Shown here one piece after another: positions 8,614 through 15,987 of a DNA stretch of 36,613 bases. The stretch comes from Fimenecus sp964527585 (GTDB lineage Bacteria > Bacillota > Clostridia > Oscillospirales > Acutalibacteraceae). The first letter of the stretch is position 1. The number at the start of each line of letters is the position of its first letter. The notes below the pieces were generated by a model, which did not search any database, was not told where the DNA came from, and saw nothing but the letters and a program-made list of their open reading frames with translations. The translations under genes and the position numbers were made by a program. The DNA lies in assembly GCA_964527585.1 (NCBI GenBank), contig CAZGPE010000013.1:1-36613 (forward strand). Direction: 5' to 3'.

Positions 8614-9264
8614 ATGAAAAAATCAACAGTACGCTTAGTTGAAAGTGCATTGCTTATAGCAATTGCGGCGGTAATCGAACTTGTTTCCAAAGCGGTCGGC
8701 TTGGAACTTGCATTCGGCGGAACAATTACTCTTGCGAGTATGTTTCCGATTGTTTTGATTTCTTATCGGCACGGGGTTAAATGGGGATTACTCAGCGGAT
8801 TTACATATTCGTTTGTTCAGATGCTCCTCGGAGCAAAAACGGTTTCTGCGATGTTCTTGCCGGGAGACAGTCAAATGGTTGTATGGAAAGCGATTTGCGT
8901 TTGCCTTTTGGATTATATTGTCGCTTATACGGTTTTGGGATTCGGCGGAATTTTCAAAGGTAAATTCAAAAAGCCGGCAACGGAACTTGTCTTGGGAGTT
9001 GTTGTTGCATTGGCGATGCGTTATCTTGTGCATATCGTTTCCGGAGCGATTTTTTACGGAGCATGGGCTGAATGGTTTTTCTCGCAGGACGGTTTTTATT
9101 CGATAGGCGAAAAAATACTTTCGGTTTGTTCCGGAACAACTCTTTCTGTTGTATATTCGGTCTTTTATAACGGACTTTATATGATTCCGGAAATAATCAT
9201 AACTTCTGTCGTTGCGGCAATTCTCGGAAATGTTCCGCAGATTACGGGTAATAAAAATAAATAG
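8614..9264 (+). CDS. thiT: Thiamine ECF transporter, substrate-binding S component
   Basis: Integral membrane thiamine-binding subunit that works with the shared ECF energy module (EcfA, EcfA', EcfT), which is not in this window. The 216 residues form about six membrane helices. ThiT hallmarks are present: an N-terminal hydrophobic helix, a short TLASMFPIVLIS helix, GVKWGLLSGF, and the aromatic-rich substrate region with HIVSGAIFYGAWA. The start is the ATG at 8614: AAAGGA at 8598-8603 is well placed for it, while an in-frame TTG at 8593 lies inside the terminator tail. A TPP riboswitch directly upstream independently supports thiamine as the substrate. Confidence 0.95.
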   Translation: MKKSTVRLVESALLIAIAAVIELVSKAVGLELAFGGTITLASMFPIVLISYRHGVKWGLLSGFTYSFVQMLLGAKTVSAMFLPGDSQMVVWKAICVCLLDYIVAYTVLGFGGIFKGKFKKPATELVLGVVVALAMRYLVHIVSGAIFYGAWAEWFFSQDGFYSIGEKILSVCSGTTLSVVYSVFYNGLYMIPEIIITSVVAAILGNVPQITGNKNK

Positions 9265-9278
9265 GTTATCTGATTTTT

Positions 9279-9320
9279 AAGAAGCGCTCTGTTGTTAAAA
9301 GACAGAGCGCTTCTTCATTT
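9279..9320. terminator. Strong intrinsic terminator after thiT
   Basis: A perfect 14-bp stem (9279-9292 with 9302-9315). The tail on the plus strand is short and only moderately T-rich, but a T-run flanks the other side (9274-9278). Confidence 0.8.
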
Positions 9321-9367
9321 GTTAAAATGTATAAAAATATAAATATTATGAAAAAATTATGTTTATA

Positions 9368-9395
9368 TTGACATTATATTTGTTTGTGATATTAT
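9368..9395 (+). promoter_or_regulatory. Promoter of the tandem small membrane protein genes
   Basis: TTGACA at 9368-9373, a 16-base spacer and TATTAT at 9390-9395. It leaves a leader of nearly 100 bases before the first gene, in which only a weak ATAAC...GTTAT hairpin is seen. The rest of 9321-9499 is AT-rich and holds nothing else I can identify. Confidence 0.7.
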
Positions 9396-9499
9396 AAAGT
9401 TAAAGAAAAAGTTGAAAAGGATATGATTCCGATGTGGTGATTTGAAATAATAACTTGCCGGCGTTATATATTTATGTGTAATTTTGAGGAGTTTTAATT

Positions 9500-9841
9500 A
9501 TGAAAAAGAAACCGATTAAGATAGCGTTAATAGTTTTTGCGGCAGCGGTAGTTGTGTTCTTTTTAGTATTTATGTCGTACGAAAGTCCCGCAAAATTCAA
9601 TAAGACGCCACTCGGATATTTGCAAAATACCGAAACCGGAGAACCGGTTGTTTATTATGAAGATCTCTTCGGAAACACTTTTGAAAAAGGAAAAGTAAGA
9701 GTCAGGATTTATTTTGCACATTCATCCGGTTCTTTGAACAATGTTCCGCTGGATATGCAAATAATATCCTATGAGAATTTAGATCAGGCACTTGCACAAA
9801 AAGAAGCCGAAGAAAGCCGAGAACAAAGCTCGGCGCAATAA
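9500..9841 (+). CDS. Small membrane-anchored protein of unknown function, copy A
   Basis: I do not recognise this family. The 113-residue protein has a lysine-rich start (MKKKPIK) and one hydrophobic helix at about residues 7-27. It has no signal peptidase cleavage motif or lipobox, so it is probably a single-pass protein with its C-terminal part outside. The external part has YESPAKF directly after the helix and VVYYEDLFGNTFEKG near the middle. The C-terminus is Glu/Gln/Ser-rich. The ATG follows TGAGGAG with good spacing. The next gene is a clear paralogue and shares the same transcription unit. Confidence 0.8.
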   Translation: MKKKPIKIALIVFAAAVVVFFLVFMSYESPAKFNKTPLGYLQNTETGEPVVYYEDLFGNTFEKGKVRVRIYFAHSSGSLNNVPLDMQIISYENLDQALAQKEAEESREQSSAQ

Positions 9842-9862
9842 AGGGCAAGGGAGTTGATTTTT

Positions 9863-10171
9863 ATGAAAAAGAAAATGGTAAAGCCTTTAGTTATAGTTGC
9901 TGCTGTGGTATTATTTGTTCTTTTGTCGGTGTTTTTAATATATGAAAGTCCAGAAAAATTTGTACGGACTTCATGCGGATTTTTAGCGCAAGACGAAACG
10001 GGTGATCTTTATGTTTATCATGAAGATATTTTCGGAAACACTTTTACAAAGGGCGAAGACGGATGGCGCAATTACTGTGAAGTTCCTTCGGGAGAAGATG
10101 TGCCGATCGAAAAGCAATGGATAACTTCGGATAAGATAGAAGAAGCTGTTTCTTTAAGAGATTCCCGTTAA
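9863..10171 (+). CDS. Small membrane-anchored protein of unknown function, copy B
   Basis: Paralogue of the gene just upstream: 102 residues, MKKK start, one membrane helix at about residues 6-28, then YESPEKF, ETGD and YVYHEDIFGNTFTKG, in the same order and spacing as copy A. The C-terminal 35 residues differ between copies. The start is the ATG at 9863 with AAGGGAG just ahead; an in-frame TTG nine bases earlier has no room for a ribosome binding site. Tandem duplication is the likely origin. No enzyme motif or conserved cysteine pair is seen, and no function can be proposed. Confidence 0.78.
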   Translation: MKKKMVKPLVIVAAVVLFVLLSVFLIYESPEKFVRTSCGFLAQDETGDLYVYHEDIFGNTFTKGEDGWRNYCEVPSGEDVPIEKQWITSDKIEEAVSLRDSR

Positions 10172-10211
10172 GAAATAAAATTTACGGGGACTTGGATAAA
10201 TACCGAAAACG

Positions 10212-10241
10212 AAAGACGGAGAGATTTCTCTCCGTCTTTTT
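10212..10241. terminator. Bidirectional intrinsic terminator between convergent units
   Basis: A stem of up to 12 bp (10212-10223 with 10228-10239) ends in a T-run on the plus strand, and T-rich sequence also follows on the minus strand. It separates the small membrane protein genes from the minus-strand lipoprotein gene. Confidence 0.85.
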
Positions 10242-10244
10242 GCG

Positions 10245-10526
10245 TTATCTAATGACATCCGAGACTGCGTTTTCCGCACCTGTTATAATGTCTTTTGCCG
10301 TATCTCCCGCACCGGTAACAACATCTCCGGCAATATCACCGATTCCCGTTGCCGCATCTCCTACGATATCGGCACTGTCGGAAACCGCATCTTCTACACG
10401 GTTATCCGTTGACGGATCGGCGGAAGATGTAGAACCTAAGGTATCGTCTTTCTTTTTACCGCAGCCTACAAATACAACTGCACACAGAATCAAAATAACG
10501 CATAAAACCGTTAAAGTTTTTTTCAT
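10245..10526 (-). CDS. Small lipoprotein with Gly-Asp/Ala-rich repeats
   Basis: A 93-residue protein with a lysine start, a hydrophobic segment and a lipobox-like VFVGC at residues 18-22, so Cys22 is the likely lipidated residue of a membrane-anchored lipoprotein. After a short polar linker (GKKKDD) the rest is low-complexity: short repeats of the type DxAGDxVTGAGDTAxD and VSDSADIVGDAATG, which would form an amphipathic helix. AAGGAGA lies before the ATG. It follows ypeB on the same strand with a 62-base gap, so it may share ypeB transcription and act in spores, but this rests on position alone. Confidence 0.75.
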   Translation of the reverse strand: MKKTLTVLCVILILCAVVFVGCGKKKDDTLGSTSSADPSTDNRVEDAVSDSADIVGDAATGIGDIAGDVVTGAGDTAKDIITGAENAVSDVIR

Positions 10527-10588
10527 AATTTTATTCTCCTTTTTCTTCGGACACGCTTATTTTGTCCGTTTTATTGTTTTTTATTTGT

Positions 10589-11932
10589 TTATTTTGTTAA
10601 AATACCGCCGTCTGAATAAAGTAAAATCAGTATATCGTCTTCTTTTCCCGTTACGGCGTCAATATAAACTAAAAGTTCCTGTCCGTCCGCTGATTTACAA
10701 TGAAATTCGTATGCTGTCTGTTCGGTTTGATAGTCCGTCGGAATTACGGCAAGTTTAGTTGATATTACACTTAGTGAATCGCTCAAAGAGTTTTTCGCTT
10801 CTTCGGATGAAATAATGTTTTTCGGAATGTTTCTTTGAGTATGGTTCATAATATATCCTTTTGCATCGAAAGAAATAATGTTTCCCGTTTCAAGACTGAC
10901 GCTGACTTTTATCAAATCCGGATAACAAACGGTTTCTTCTTGCATATATGCGAAGTTTACGGTGCAAATTCCGTCAAGAGTTGAATAGTAACTGTCTTTC
11001 ATATCCTCATATCCTTTTGAACTGAGGAATTCATACGCACGCTTAATTGCCTGTTCCGAGGTCAAAACACTCTCACCGACATTTGACGAACCGAGAAGGT
11101 ATACGATTTCTCCGCCTGATTTTGAGACGCTTATACTTACCGAATCAACGGAAAACAAAAATGCCGGAATTGTTCCTGCGGCTTCTCCGTCGAAATGCAT
11201 AGCAGTTATATCGGTTCCGATAAAGTCGGCGGCTGTTTTCATGGCTTCTTCTTTCGAAACTTCCGACTTTCCGTTTAGCAGAGTCGGAGAACGGGAAAGG
11301 ATATGGTCCGAAAACGGACCGTCATATATCAGAGTCGGATAATCGAAAAGTGTTTGTTCGGCGTCGCTCATTGCCGTTTCAAGAAGCAATATCTGATCCG
11401 TCGAAGCGGCGAGCGTTTCTCCTGCTTGAGAAAAACTTATACTTCCGTCTTCGATTCCCTGCGTAACATTTGCAAGTTCGTTTAACAGAGTTTGAGAAAT
11501 TTCGGTTAATTTTTTCATTTCTTCCCGTTCGCTTTGCGTCGGTGTTTCTCCGAGAGCTACTTTTCGGTTGAGCGTTGAAACAAAAGAGCCGACTTGGGAT
11601 AAGAATTTCAAAATGTTGTCAAGTTGTGTGTCGGACAGAGGAAGAGAAGCGAGAGCGTTTTTTGCGTTTGACGCATCACGGGTCAGAGAAACCGCAATAC
11701 TTCCGAACATTGCGGAGGTGTTTGCATATATCCCTTTAGTTAGATTTGTGTTAATTGAAGAAAGACAGTCTTCAAGTGATGCCAAAGAGCGCTCGGAAGA
11801 AGCGTTTAACTGCCTTGTCAATGTCGAAACTTTTCTGGAACTTATCGCAAAAGCACAAAAAAGTACCGCAAAAGCAACGGCAATATAAAGTATTATCCTT
11901 ATTTTTCCTCTGTGTGAGAGTCGGTTTTCCAA
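10589..11932 (-). CDS. ypeB: Spore germination protein YpeB
   Basis: YpeB is a spore inner-membrane protein that in Bacillus stabilises and localises the cortex-lytic enzyme SleB. The 447-residue chain has one N-terminal membrane helix (about residues 12-31), a long helical domain, and three PepSY-like modules in the C-terminal half, the second ending with the YpeB-typical YIMNHTQRNI region. The start is a TTG at 11932: GAGGTG lies ahead of it with 7-base spacing, and the 18 codons upstream are AT-rich leader. sleB, usually its neighbour, is not beside it here; a small lipoprotein gene follows instead. No convincing sigma-A promoter is seen, which fits a forespore sigma factor, although I could not fit a sigma-G site either. 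Confidence 0.88.
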   Translation of the reverse strand: MENRLSHRGKIRIILYIAVAFAVLFCAFAISSRKVSTLTRQLNASSERSLASLEDCLSSINTNLTKGIYANTSAMFGSIAVSLTRDASNAKNALASLPLSDTQLDNILKFLSQVGSFVSTLNRKVALGETPTQSEREEMKKLTEISQTLLNELANVTQGIEDGSISFSQAGETLAASTDQILLLETAMSDAEQTLFDYPTLIYDGPFSDHILSRSPTLLNGKSEVSKEEAMKTAADFIGTDITAMHFDGEAAGTIPAFLFSVDSVSISVSKSGGEIVYLLGSSNVGESVLTSEQAIKRAYEFLSSKGYEDMKDSYYSTLDGICTVNFAYMQEETVCYPDLIKVSVSLETGNIISFDAKGYIMNHTQRNIPKNIISSEEAKNSLSDSLSVISTKLAVIPTDYQTEQTAYEFHCKSADGQELLVYIDAVTGKEDDILILLYSDGGILTK

Positions 11933-11999
11933 AATATTCACCTCAAAAATATATTTTGTAAATTTTTTATAAATATACATAAACAATTTGCTTATTTAT

Positions 12000-12028
12000 T
12001 TGCCAAATATCAAGCGATGGTGTATAAT
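12000..12028 (+). promoter_or_regulatory. Promoter of the cysteine desulfurase-thiI operon
   Basis: TTGCCA at 12000-12005, a 17-base spacer and TATAAT at 12023-12028. The predicted start near 12035 leaves a leader of about 32 bases before the TTG start codon at 12067. It is divergent from ypeB. Confidence 0.8.
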
Positions 12029-12066
12029 ATATACTCAGTTTAGTGTATTTTGGGGGAGAGTCGGTT

Positions 12067-13215
12067 TTGGAAGTTTATCTTGATAACAGCGCAACAACAA
12101 AACCTTGTAAATCAGCGGTTGAAGCGGCAATGAATACGATGCTCGGCGATTTCGGAAATCCGTCATCGCTTCATAAAAAAGGATATGATGCGTTGATGAT
12201 ACTCGAAGCATCAAGAAGCGTTATCGCAAACAGTATTTCAGCCGAAACTTCGGAAATTTTCTTCACGCCAAGCGGTACGGTCGCAAATAACACTGCGATT
12301 TTCGGTGCGGTTGAACTGATGAAACATAAAGGAAATAAAATCGTTACAACTGCTTTTGAACATCCGAGTGTTGCAAGATGTATAGACGAACTTGAGAAAA
12401 AAGGCTTTGAAACCGTAAGAATTTATCCGGACAGCACCGGGAATATTTCGCTTGAAAGTTTTGAAAAGGAAATTGACGAAAATACAATCCTTGTCAGCGC
12501 CATGGCGGTAAACAACGAAATCGGTTCGATTTTGCCTTACGATAAAATTAAAAGAATCATCAAGCGAAAAAAATCTCCCGCACTTTTACATGTTGACTGT
12601 GTGCAGGCATATATGAAACTTCCGATAAAACCCGAACGCTGCGGAATTGATCTTATGAGTATGAGTGCGCATAAAATTCACGCACTTAAGGGAAGCGGAG
12701 CGCTTTATATTTCAAAAACTCTGAGATTAAAGCCGTATGTTTTCGGCGGCGGTCAGGAAAACAATATTTGTTCCGGAACTCAGGCTATGCCGAACATCGC
12801 TGCATTTTCGGCGGCGGTGGGTGAACTTTCGAAAATTGAAGAACGCCTTGAAAATGTCAGAGCGTTAAATGCATATTTTCAAGAACAACTCGGACAAATC
12901 AGCGCCGTAAAGATAAATTCTCCGTCGGATGCGTTGCCTTATATTTTGAATATTTCTCTTGAGGGCGTTCCTTCACAGGTATCTGTAAACTATCTTTCGC
13001 AAAACGGTGTTTTTGTTTCCGCCGGATCGGCTTGTTCTAAAGGGCACCGAAGCGATGTTCTTGTTTCAATGGGACTTTCGCCCGAAAGGATAGACAGCGC
13101 AATAAGGCTGAGTTTATCGTCTCAGACAACAAAAGAAGAAATTGATTACGCAGTTAAAACTGTTATCTCATGTATTGATAAATTAAGCAAAAATCAGCAA
13201 AGGAAAATAAGATGA
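12067..13215 (+). CDS. Cysteine desulfurase (NifS/IscS-like)
   Basis: PLP enzyme that removes sulfur from L-cysteine and holds it as a persulfide for delivery to acceptors. The 382-residue chain has LDNSATTKP at the start, cofactor Lys203 in SAHKIHALKGSG, the HVDCVQAY aspartate region, and the active-site Cys323 in SAGSACSKGHRS. The start is a TTG at 12067: GGGGGAG at 12052-12058 is correctly spaced for it, and an earlier in-frame GTG at 12043 lies too close to the transcription start. Its stop overlaps the thiI start, and this pairing is common in Gram-positives (NifZ-ThiI in Bacillus), so its likely job is to feed sulfur to ThiI for tRNA 4-thiouridine. Confidence 0.93.
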   Translation: MEVYLDNSATTKPCKSAVEAAMNTMLGDFGNPSSLHKKGYDALMILEASRSVIANSISAETSEIFFTPSGTVANNTAIFGAVELMKHKGNKIVTTAFEHPSVARCIDELEKKGFETVRIYPDSTGNISLESFEKEIDENTILVSAMAVNNEIGSILPYDKIKRIIKRKKSPALLHVDCVQAYMKLPIKPERCGIDLMSMSAHKIHALKGSGALYISKTLRLKPYVFGGGQENNICSGTQAMPNIAAFSAAVGELSKIEERLENVRALNAYFQEQLGQISAVKINSPSDALPYILNISLEGVPSQVSVNYLSQNGVFVSAGSACSKGHRSDVLVSMGLSPERIDSAIRLSLSSQTTKEEIDYAVKTVISCIDKLSKNQQRKIR

Positions 13216-14381
13216 AAGAAATTATACTTGTAAAAAACGGCGAACTTGCTCTCAAAGGACTTAACCGTTCATCGTTTGAATCGGTACTTGTAAAAAACAT
13301 AAAAAGACGCATTTACGGTCTCGGCCGTGCTAAAGTTACCTGTATTCAGTCAACGGTTAATATTATTCCCGAAACCGATGATTTTGATATGGATGAAGCA
13401 ATAAAACGAATTTCCAAAATTTTCGGAATCGCCGGTTATCAAAGAGCTGCGGCGGTGGAAAAGAATATTGAAGAAATACTTAAAGCCGCACCCGATTATC
13501 TCTCGGAACAACTTTCGGAAGTGTATTCTTTTAAGGTTGAGGCGAAAAGAAGCGATAAAAAATTCCCTCTCACCTCCCCGGAAATAAGCCGTGAAGTCGG
13601 CGGAGAGATTTTGTCGAAATTCCCGCATTTAAGAGTAGATGTTCATAATCCGGAACTGACTGTAACGGTCGAAATAAGAGATCAGTATGCGTTTATCAGA
13701 GGAAACCAACTTAAAGGTGCAGGCGGTATGCCTGTCGGAACGGGCGGAAAGGCTGCGGTTTTGATTTCCGGTGGAATAGACAGCCCCGTTGCCGCTTGGA
13801 TGGTGGCAAAAAGAGGCGTTGTACTTGATGCGGTGCATTTTGCATCACCGCCTTATACCTCTCCTCAAGCGGAAATGAAAGTTCATGATTTACTCGGAAA
13901 AGTTGCGAAGTACAGCGGAGATATAGGACTTTATACCGTTTGTTTTACCGAAATCCAAGAACAGATAAGGGATAATTGTCCCGAGGAACTGTTTACGCTG
14001 ATTATGAGAAGATTTATGATGCGTATTTCCAATGCAATCGCAAAGAAAAACGAGTGTTCCGCACTTGTAACCGGAGAAAGTATCGGTCAGGTTGCAAGCC
14101 AGACAATGTCCGCTCTCGCTTGTACCGATGCGGTTTCGGATATGCCGGTGTTCAGACCTGTAATTGCAATGGACAAAGAAGAAATAATTTCGATTTCGAG
14201 AAAGATAGATACATTTGATATTTCCATAAAACCGTTTGAGGATTGCTGTACGGTATTTACTCCGAAACATCCGAGAACGAAACCGAAACGGGAAATGCTC
14301 GAAGAAGCCGAAAAAGCGCTTGATGTTGAAACGCTTGTAAAACAGGCTGTCGAAAGTGCGAGGTTCGAAGTTATAAGATGA
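13212..14381 (+). CDS. thiI: tRNA 4-thiouridine synthetase ThiI
   Basis: ThiI adenylates uridine 8 of tRNA and transfers sulfur to make 4-thiouridine. The order is the ferredoxin-like domain (about 1-60), THUMP domain (about 60-165) and a PP-loop ATPase domain with SGGIDS at residues 186-191. At 389 residues it lacks the C-terminal rhodanese domain of the E. coli protein, like the Bacillus form. Cysteines in EDCCTVFTPKHP are in the region where the family carries a sulfur-transfer cysteine. It overlaps the cysteine desulfurase gene and pncC by four bases each (ATGA), so the operon structure is clear. Confidence 0.96.
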   Translation: MKEIILVKNGELALKGLNRSSFESVLVKNIKRRIYGLGRAKVTCIQSTVNIIPETDDFDMDEAIKRISKIFGIAGYQRAAAVEKNIEEILKAAPDYLSEQLSEVYSFKVEAKRSDKKFPLTSPEISREVGGEILSKFPHLRVDVHNPELTVTVEIRDQYAFIRGNQLKGAGGMPVGTGGKAAVLISGGIDSPVAAWMVAKRGVVLDAVHFASPPYTSPQAEMKVHDLLGKVAKYSGDIGLYTVCFTEIQEQIRDNCPEELFTLIMRRFMMRISNAIAKKNECSALVTGESIGQVASQTMSALACTDAVSDMPVFRPVIAMDKEEIISISRKIDTFDISIKPFEDCCTVFTPKHPRTKPKREMLEEAEKALDVETLVKQAVESARFEVIR

Positions 14382-14857
14382 TGAGAATTGAAGAAAAAGC
14401 GGTTGAATTGCTCAAAGAAAAAAGAATGGTATTTACTTGTGCGGAATCATGTACGGGCGGTCTTATTGCCAAGCGTATTACCGATGTTTCCGGCGCTTCG
14501 GAAGTATTTGAGTGCGGAGTTGTAAGTTATTCTAATGAAATAAAGCACAAGCTTCTCGGAGTCAAAGAAGAAACCTTGCAAAAATACGGTGCGGTAAGTG
14601 AGGAATGTGCAAAAGAGATGGTTTCGGGTGTGCTTGAACTTACCGGAGCCGATATTGCGGTTGCCGTAACGGGAATTGCCGGTCCGAATTCCGATGTGAG
14701 CGAAAAAACGGTCGGGCTTGTATATATCGCACTGTCCGACGGAAAAATAACGGTAGTAAAAAAATATCTAAACGCTTTTTCTGAAAATGTCAGAGAAAAT
14801 AATCGAAACAAATCTGCCGACACGGCATTTGAAATGATAGTGGAGTATTTGAAATGA
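14378..14857 (+). CDS. pncC: Nicotinamide-nucleotide amidase (CinA C-terminal domain protein)
   Basis: PncC deamidates nicotinamide mononucleotide to nicotinate mononucleotide in NAD salvage. The 159 residues are just the CinA C-terminal domain. The nucleophile serine is in AESCTGG (about residues 24-30), the VSYSNEIKHKLLGV segment carries the family Tyr/Lys region, and AVTGIAGP is present. The usual glycine-rich stretch after TGIAGP is altered to NSDVSEKTVGLVY, a mild deviation. The start overlaps the thiI stop; its own stop overlaps the first sortase start. A second ATG three bases in could be used equally well. Confidence 0.9.
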   Translation: MMRIEEKAVELLKEKRMVFTCAESCTGGLIAKRITDVSGASEVFECGVVSYSNEIKHKLLGVKEETLQKYGAVSEECAKEMVSGVLELTGADIAVAVTGIAGPNSDVSEKTVGLVYIALSDGKITVVKKYLNAFSENVRENNRNKSADTAFEMIVEYLK

Positions 14858-15987
14858 ACGAAGAATTTGACAGAGAAGAATTTGACACAATCGACATAAA
14901 ATCTTCTTCATCCGAAGACGACAGCGACACTCATTACCGTTATGAAAACGGAATGATGGTGCTTGATAATCCTTATCAGGACAAAAAAGAAGAGCCGGAA
15001 ATTCAGGAGAATTCGAACACCCCCGATAATTCTTCATCTTTAACCGAAGAACAGCCGACAGCCGTAAAGAAAAAAATGCGCACGGTTGATAAGGTTATAA
15101 TGATAATTGCGATTATTGTTTTTGCCGTTTCGTTAGCGGTTATTATTAAAACGGTAACGGAAGTCGGAATAAATAAGCGCCAGAATAAAGACCTTGCAAG
15201 TCTTGTCGACGGTTCCGAACAGGTAACAAACGAATACGGAGCAGACGGAATTCTCGAAAAATACAGAAGCGCTTATAACGCAAACAGTGATTTGGTCGGT
15301 TGGATAGTTGTTCCGAATACTTCGATAAACCATCCGGTTGTCCAGTCGAGTGATAACAACTATTATTTGAGGCGAAGTTTTTATAAAGCATACCAAAGGC
15401 GTGGAACGATTTTTATGGATTACCGTGATCATGCCGATACACTTTGTAAGAACACTATTCTTTACGGACATAATTTTCTTGATTCGACGATGTTTGCCGA
15501 TCTTGAAAAGTATAAAGACATAGAATTTTACAAAACTTCGCCGGTTATTCAGTTTGATACGATATATCATAAATACAAATGGAAAATAATATCTGTTTTT
15601 TATACAAATGCGGAAGATAAAGACGATAACGGATATACTTTTAACTATATTTATCCGTTTATGACAAATGATAATTTCGAAGATTACATTCAGGAATTGG
15701 CAATACGCTCGCTTTATTTTACAAATGTCGATGTTAAGAAAACAGATAAGATACTTACTTTGTCAACCTGCACTCGTGATATGGATATAGCCGGCAACGG
15801 AGAAACAAATGCGAGATTTGTTGTTGTGGCAAGACTTGTCAGAGACGGCGAAAGCGAAAGCGTAGATACTTCAAAAACCGTAAAGAACGACAGCCCACGC
15901 TATCCGCAGGTGTGGTATGATGCGCACGGGCTTACAAACCCGTATGTTTATGCGAACAGATGGTTCCCCGAAGGAGTTGAATATTGA
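14854..15987 (+). CDS. Class B sortase, first copy
   Basis: Membrane-bound transpeptidase that anchors sorting-signal proteins to peptidoglycan or pilins. The 377 residues comprise an acidic cytosolic N-terminus (1-78), one membrane helix at about 81-98, and an external sortase domain. The catalytic set is His206 (TILYGHN), Cys306 (TLSTCT) and Arg321 (NARFVVVARL). The spacing and LVGWIVVPNTSINHPVVQ support class B. After the arginine there is a tail with PRYPQVWYDAHGLTNPY that also ends the second copy. The long N-terminal extension is unusual. Its ATG overlaps the pncC stop and the second sortase overlaps its own stop. No protein with a recognisable sorting signal is encoded in the window, so the substrate is unknown. 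Confidence 0.92.
   Translation: MNEEFDREEFDTIDIKSSSSEDDSDTHYRYENGMMVLDNPYQDKKEEPEIQENSNTPDNSSSLTEEQPTAVKKKMRTVDKVIMIIAIIVFAVSLAVIIKTVTEVGINKRQNKDLASLVDGSEQVTNEYGADGILEKYRSAYNANSDLVGWIVVPNTSINHPVVQSSDNNYYLRRSFYKAYQRRGTIFMDYRDHADTLCKNTILYGHNFLDSTMFADLEKYKDIEFYKTSPVIQFDTIYHKYKWKIISVFYTNAEDKDDNGYTFNYIYPFMTNDNFEDYIQELAIRSLYFTNVDVKKTDKILTLSTCTRDMDIAGNGETNARFVVVARLVRDGESESVDTSKTVKNDSPRYPQVWYDAHGLTNPYVYANRWFPEGVEY

Noticed and set aside
9423..9440. Five-codon upstream ORF (MIPMW) in the leader of the small membrane protein genes
   Set aside because: Its AAAAGG is only two bases from the ATG, and such a short frame occurs easily by chance.
10192..10758. Plus-strand open frame of 188 codons
   Set aside because: It is antisense to the lipoprotein and the end of ypeB, crosses a terminator and has no family features; the minus-strand genes have good start sites and motifs.
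11933..11986. 18-codon N-terminal extension of YpeB
   Set aside because: AT-rich and without a ribosome binding site; the TTG at 11932 has GAGGTG at 7-base spacing.
11941..12030. Forespore (sigma-G) promoter for ypeB
   Set aside because: I found GTATA- and CAAAATA-like words on the minus strand, but the spacing of 15 is wrong for sigma-G.
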